Positions 60,965-64,000 of a stretch of 64,000 nt of DNA are shown here, one piece after another; the first letter of the stretch is position 1; every line of letters starts with the position of its first letter. Source of the stretch: Phycisphaerales bacterium (lineage in GTDB: Bacteria; Planctomycetota; Phycisphaerae; Phycisphaerales; UBA1924); assembly GCA_905339235.1 (NCBI GenBank), contig CAJPFG010000004.1, positions 1-64,000 of the forward strand, read 5' to 3'. The notes below the pieces were generated by a model. The model made no database searches and was not told where the DNA came from. It saw only the letters and a program-made list of their open reading frames with translations. The translations under genes and the position numbers were made by a program.

Positions 60965-60979
60965 GCTCAGCCCCGTGAA

Positions 60980-61966
60980 TCAGCCGTCCGCGTCAGCCCG
61001 AGCGCCGTCGGGTTTCCGCGCGGAAATGTCCAGGCTGGTGATGAAGTCGGATGGCCGCGTTCCGGGGGGAAGCGACTCGATGATCCTCCGGTACAGCGGA
61101 TCCTCCCAGCCGGACATGGACTCGATGTATTGCGGCTTGGGTGTGAGCACGATCCCGGACAGCCCCGCGGCCTGCATCTGCGCCCGCGTGTCTTTGACAA
61201 GCGCCGCGCCGGCGATGCAACCGACCAGCGCCTCGACGTCCTGTCGAACCACCTCGGGCAGCGGGCGCAGCAGCGCAAGATCGGATACCGCGACGCGGCC
61301 GCCGGGCCGGAGCACGCGAGCGATCTCGCGCCACACCCGCGGCTTGTCAGGGGATAGGTTGAGCACGCAGTTGGAGATCACCACGTCCACGCTCGAATCG
61401 GGAACTGGTAGATTCTCGATCTCGCCAAGGCGGAACTCGACGTTGTTCAGTCCGGACTGGGCGACGTATGAGGCGATGTTCCGGCGCGCCTTGGTCACCA
61501 TGTCGGGAGTCATGTCCACGCCGATGACCCTGCCCGCCGCGCCGATCTTGGGACCGGCGACGAAGCAATCGAAACCGCCGCCCGCACCGAGGTCGAGCAC
61601 GACTTCGCCCGGCCTGAGAGAAGCGATCGCGGTCGGATTGCCGCACGAGAGGCCCATGTTGGCGCCTTCGGGCATGCCGGAGAGTTCGTTCTGTGAGTAG
61701 CCGATCGCGGCCGCAAGTTGCTCGGGAGAGAATGTCGCCGGCCCGCAGCAGCCTCCGCCCGCGGAGGAGGACGAGCCGCCGCAGCACGTGCTCGTTGGCG
61801 CCGCGCCGGTCGCCGGAGCGGACCAGGAACCGCTCTGCGCGATCTTGGAGTATCCCTCGCGGATCTGTTGGCGGATCGAGTCGGCGGCCGAGTCCGGGGG
61901 GGTGGCGTGGCGGGATGCCTTGGAACCGCCGCAGCAATCGGGGCCAGAGCATGTCTGGGTGGTCAT
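60980..61966 (-). CDS. arsM: arsenite methyltransferase
   Basis: 328 residues. S-adenosylmethionine-dependent methylation of arsenite to methylated and volatile arsenicals in the cytoplasm. The SAM motif VVLDLGAGGGFDCFVAG, GVDMTPDMVTKAR and the arsenite-binding cysteines in LSCGNP, ISNCVLNLSPDK and VGCIAGA match ArsM. The N-terminus holds additional cysteine clusters (CSGPDCCGG, TCCGG, GGGCCG), more than usual, that may bind or relay As(III). Its ATG overlaps the arsC stop (ATGA). The next gene is the broken acr3. Confidence 0.93.
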   Translation of the reverse strand: MTTQTCSGPDCCGGSKASRHATPPDSAADSIRQQIREGYSKIAQSGSWSAPATGAAPTSTCCGGSSSSAGGGCCGPATFSPEQLAAAIGYSQNELSGMPEGANMGLSCGNPTAIASLRPGEVVLDLGAGGGFDCFVAGPKIGAAGRVIGVDMTPDMVTKARRNIASYVAQSGLNNVEFRLGEIENLPVPDSSVDVVISNCVLNLSPDKPRVWREIARVLRPGGRVAVSDLALLRPLPEVVRQDVEALVGCIAGAALVKDTRAQMQAAGLSGIVLTPKPQYIESMSGWEDPLYRRIIESLPPGTRPSDFITSLDISARKPDGARADADG

Positions 61967-62439
61967 GGGATGCTCCTTGAACTTAAGTGATGCAGTGGCT
62001 GCGCGGGGAGAATCGCCCCGGGCAGCGTCTCGATGAACGCACGGATTTCGTCGCGAACGCGCCGGTAGTGCGGCATGGCCTCGTCGTCGCGCCGCGCACC
62101 CCGGGCGAGGCGCGGCGGGTCGTCGAACCCGACGTGAATCACTCGGGCGCCGGGCACGAGGGGGCAGGCTTCACGGGCCGAGTCGCAGACGGTCACGATT
62201 ACGTCGAACTGGGCCGCGATATCGCCAAGGGGCTTGGAGAGGTTCCGGGAGATGTCGATTCCGACTTCCGCCATCGCACGCACCGCCATCGGATTCAGGG
62301 GCACGGGGTACGTGCCGGCGGAGAAGGCCTCGATGGCTTTGGGCAAGAGCGCCCCAGCCCAGGCCTCGGCCATCTGGCTCCTGCACGAGTTTCCCGTGCA
62401 GAGGAACAGGACGCGCAGCGGGCGGTCATCGCTTGCCAC
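61963..62439 (-). CDS. arsC: arsenate reductase, thioredoxin-coupled type
   Basis: 158 residues. P-loop C14-TGNSC-R20 in LFLCTGNSCRSQMAE gives the nucleophilic cysteine, and the pair in VTVCDSAREACP (seven apart) relays the disulphide to thioredoxin. It reduces arsenate to arsenite for methylation or export. A GTG start at 62439 is chosen because AAGGAGG lies six bases upstream; it overlaps the end of arsR by 14 bases. The frame open further upstream runs inside arsR and is not used. Confidence 0.92.
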   Translation of the reverse strand: MASDDRPLRVLFLCTGNSCRSQMAEAWAGALLPKAIEAFSAGTYPVPLNPMAVRAMAEVGIDISRNLSKPLGDIAAQFDVIVTVCDSAREACPLVPGARVIHVGFDDPPRLARGARRDDEAMPHYRRVRDEIRAFIETLPGAILPAQPLHHLSSRSIP

Positions 62440-62821
62440 AGCATCCCTCCTTGCAGGCTTTCGCCTCGGAGGCCGGACAGCACTCTTCAATCGCGTCGGC
62501 GAGTTTGCGGAGAGTTCGGCACAGGTGGGCGTACTGGACGGAGTAGGAGACAACGCGGCCTTGCTTGGTTGCCGCGAGGATGCCCGCGCCCTCAAGGAGC
62601 GCAAGATGGCGGGAGACTACCGAAAAGTCCACCGAGCAGCACTCGGCGACCTCGGTCACCGAGCAGGGGCGGCCGCACTTGACCAGGCAGCCCAGCAGCC
62701 GGGCGCGGGTGGGGTCGCAGAGGGCCTTGAAGAGGTCGGGGTTGAGGAGGTCGTCCACGGGGCGGCAGCAGGCCGCGGCCTGGCGGGGCGACATGGTCCG
62801 TCGTGTGTGTACTTGCGTCAT
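62426..62821 (-). CDS. arsR: ArsR arsenic-responsive repressor
   Basis: 131 residues. Winged helix LFKALCDPTRARLLGCLVKCGRPCSVTEVAECCSVDFSVVSRHLALLEGAG with vicinal cysteines in ECCSVD and further cysteines near the N-terminus (AACC) and C-terminus (CKEGCCGK): good As(III) ligands, as in Acidithiobacillus/Corynebacterium-type ArsR. First gene of the operon. The ATG at 62821 coincides with the predicted start of transcription, which implies a leaderless mRNA; an ATG at 62794 is the alternative. Arsenite binding would release it from the operator and start transcription. Confidence 0.9.
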   Translation of the reverse strand: MTQVHTRRTMSPRQAAACCRPVDDLLNPDLFKALCDPTRARLLGCLVKCGRPCSVTEVAECCSVDFSVVSRHLALLEGAGILAATKQGRVVSYSVQYAHLCRTLRKLADAIEECCPASEAKACKEGCCGKR

Positions 62822-62856
62822 CATGCAAGTATTGCCATACGGCGCCGCCGGGTCAA
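62810..62856 (-). promoter_or_regulatory. ars promoter and operator
   Basis: Reading leftwards: TTGACC (62856-62851), 17 bases, AATACT (62833-62828). The inverted repeat TACTTGC-N8-GCAAGTA (62810-62831) overlaps the -10 box and the start codon. Repression by steric block is inferred. Confidence 0.75.
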
Positions 62857-62924
62857 GCCTCGCCCTGAGATTCAACGCAAATCAACGGTGGCCGGGGGCG
62901 TTACCGGAACTCTGCCGCCGCTCA

Positions 62925-63401
62925 TCAGCCTTGGAGGACGAACTCGGCGACTTCGCAGGCGACGTAGCGGTCCGTCTCCTGTCCCGTGCGATAGCCGGTG
63001 AGACGGAAACCGCAGTTGTGCAGGACCCGGATGGACGCGAGGTTGGCCCGGGCGGCCGTGGCGTGCAGCGGTCGGCGGGGAACCTCCTGCAGGAACAGGC
63101 GGAGCGCCCGAGTCGCGACACCCCTGCCCCAGTGCTCGCGGGCGATCCAGTATCCGACGGCGTCCAGTCCGTCCATGTCGAAGCAGGACACCCCGCCGAT
63201 GATGGACTCGTTCTCAACGATCACGCGCGCGGTGACGGCGGCATCCTTGAAGATCCGATCCCACACGGCCTGAAACGCTTCGAGACTTCGCGGCTTGGTG
63301 CCGGCCATGCGGTTGGCTTCGGGATCGAGTTGATGCAGGTAGAGCGCGGGGATGTCGTCAGGGCGGACCGGGCGCAGGTAAGTTGCGGCGAGTGGCGGCA
63401 T
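62925..63401 (-). CDS. GNAT acetyltransferase, RimJ/RimL-like
   Basis: 158 residues. TYLRPVRPDDIPALYLHQLDPEA at the start, the acetyl-CoA loop REHWGRGVATRALRLFL and the closing strand NLASIRVLHNCGFRLTG, as in ribosomal-protein N-acetyltransferases and related amine acetylases. Substrate unknown. Only loosely linked to the arsenic operon (convergent side), separated by about 20 bases of unassigned sequence from the promoter region. Confidence 0.87.
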   Translation of the reverse strand: MPPLAATYLRPVRPDDIPALYLHQLDPEANRMAGTKPRSLEAFQAVWDRIFKDAAVTARVIVENESIIGGVSCFDMDGLDAVGYWIAREHWGRGVATRALRLFLQEVPRRPLHATAARANLASIRVLHNCGFRLTGYRTGQETDRYVACEVAEFVLQG

Positions 63402-63564
63402 GGGGCGATCCTACCCCACCGCTTGTAGGCTTCCCCGCGGGTGTCGGCCACGCCGGGTTGAGGTGACTCCTTCAAGGGGAATGGAGAATCGCCTACCGCG
63501 GCCCACCAACGGGCAAGCGAGTCGGTAGTCGTCGAATCGATTTCCGGAATGACGCAAACTGGCC

Positions 63565-63592
63565 TTGACATATTCCCGTATCGGCATATATT
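63565..63592 (+). promoter_or_regulatory. consensus promoter of a leaderless regulator gene
   Basis: TTGACA, 16 bases, TATATT. The start point predicted seven bases on is 63599, exactly the A of the ATG. Confidence 0.8.
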
Positions 63593-63598
63593 AACGCC

Positions 63599-63982
63599 AT
63601 GGCACGTTCACCGACCACCGCCGACGCCTTCGCAGCCATCGCCGAGCCGCGGCGCCGCGAGATCCTCGGCATCCTCGCCGGCGGCATCGGCGAGGCGGCG
63701 GAGCGTGACGTCACCTGGATCGTCGAGGAACTCGGCTGGCCCCAGCCGCAGGTTTCCAAGCACTTGGGAGTGCTTCGCAAGGTCGGCCTCGTCAGCGTCG
63801 TGCGGAAAGGCAGGCGCCGAATGTACAGCCTGAACGGCGAGGAACTGCGGCCCGTGTACGAGTGGGTCAAGGCCTACGAGCGCTACTGGGATCACCAACT
63901 CAAACGCATTAAGGACCGCGCGGAGCAGATGGAACGTGAATCAAGTCTCAAGGAACGCTCATCACATTCCGGCCGAACCTGA
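63599..63982 (+). CDS. ArsR-type regulator
   Basis: 127 residues. Winged helix AFAAIAEPRRREILGILAGGIGEAAERDVTWIVEELGWPQPQVSKHLGVLRKVGLV with wing VVRKGRRRMYSLNGEELRPVYEWVKAYERYWDHQL. No metal cysteines: SdpR-like branch. It is the first gene of an operon; the following ATG at 63996 has AAAGGAGG in front, so a second gene, probably SRPBCC, continues beyond the window. Confidence 0.88.
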   Translation: MARSPTTADAFAAIAEPRRREILGILAGGIGEAAERDVTWIVEELGWPQPQVSKHLGVLRKVGLVSVVRKGRRRMYSLNGEELRPVYEWVKAYERYWDHQLKRIKDRAEQMERESSLKERSSHSGRT

Positions 63983-63995
63983 AAGGAGGAACCCC

Positions 63996-64000
63996 ATGTC
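63996..64000 (+). CDS. start of a gene running off the window
   Basis: ATG with an AAAGGAGG site seven bases before it, 13 bases after the regulator stop. Only the first codon and two bases are present, so the product is unknown; an SRPBCC protein would fit the pattern at 58382-58840. Confidence 0.55.

Overview
The window looks like chromosomal DNA of a GC-rich planctomycete, most likely of the Phycisphaerae. The pointers are: secreted proteins that end in the GC-type dockerin module closing with NGAPC (8617-9549, 26090-29302, 29578-30978, plus an orphan fragment at 9859); proteins with a PAPG...RRRR tail of the PEP-CTERM kind (11888, 12528, 43948); a PSCyt1/DUF1549/DUF1553 gene followed by a DUF1501 gene (52161-56477); repeated Tat-exported Gfo/Idh/MocA oxidoreductases; and an ECF sigma factor next to a Ser/Thr kinase with a helical repeat tail (46376-49947).

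Layout. 161-3718: a PLP aminotransferase, a GNAT acetyltransferase and class II fumarase. 3784-6988: a visibly AT-richer two-gene cassette (zinc-ribbon protein plus TPR protein, start and stop overlapping) that looks transferred and that I cannot assign. 6989-10273: gene-poor, with two families of intergenic repeats, a small membrane protein, a dockerin protein and a truncated dockerin remnant. 10274-13298: secreted structural proteins (collagen-like; two PEP-CTERM-like). 13812-21979: aldo/keto reductase, nucleoside-type MFS permease, two Gfo/Idh/MocA proteins, ApbE, a membrane c-type cytochrome and a BNR-like propeller, which read as a periplasmic carbohydrate oxidation/flavinylation region. 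22038-37189: a run of large exported peptidases (an M14-S9 fusion, an M36 fungalysin, a tricorn homologue) with a choice-of-anchor-L protein, tRNA-Glu, a CPBP protease, ribosomal protein S20 and tRNA-Arg between them. 37311-42525: TetR, ABC permease, ABC ATPase, HlyD adaptor and outer-membrane factor, together one tripartite efflux operon with a candidate operator. 42532-56477: an OprB porin, a large beta-repeat surface protein, the sigma/kinase pair, class III fructose-bisphosphatase and the PSD1/DUF1501 pair. 56796-64000: a dense cluster of small one-component regulators with SRPBCC, VOC and NTF2-fold partners, and an arsenic operon arsR-arsC-arsM whose last gene, the Acr3 efflux pump, survives only as an internally deleted, frameshifted remnant.

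Regulatory signals read unusually clearly. Near-consensus promoters precede three regulator genes; in two of them (62821 and 63599) the predicted transcription start falls on the A of the start codon, suggesting leaderless mRNAs, and in two cases an inverted repeat overlaps the promoter. Several strong stem-loops surround or contain ribosome-binding sites (9553-9602, 17796-17825, 58842-58859). No CRISPR array, insertion sequence, integrase or rRNA was seen.
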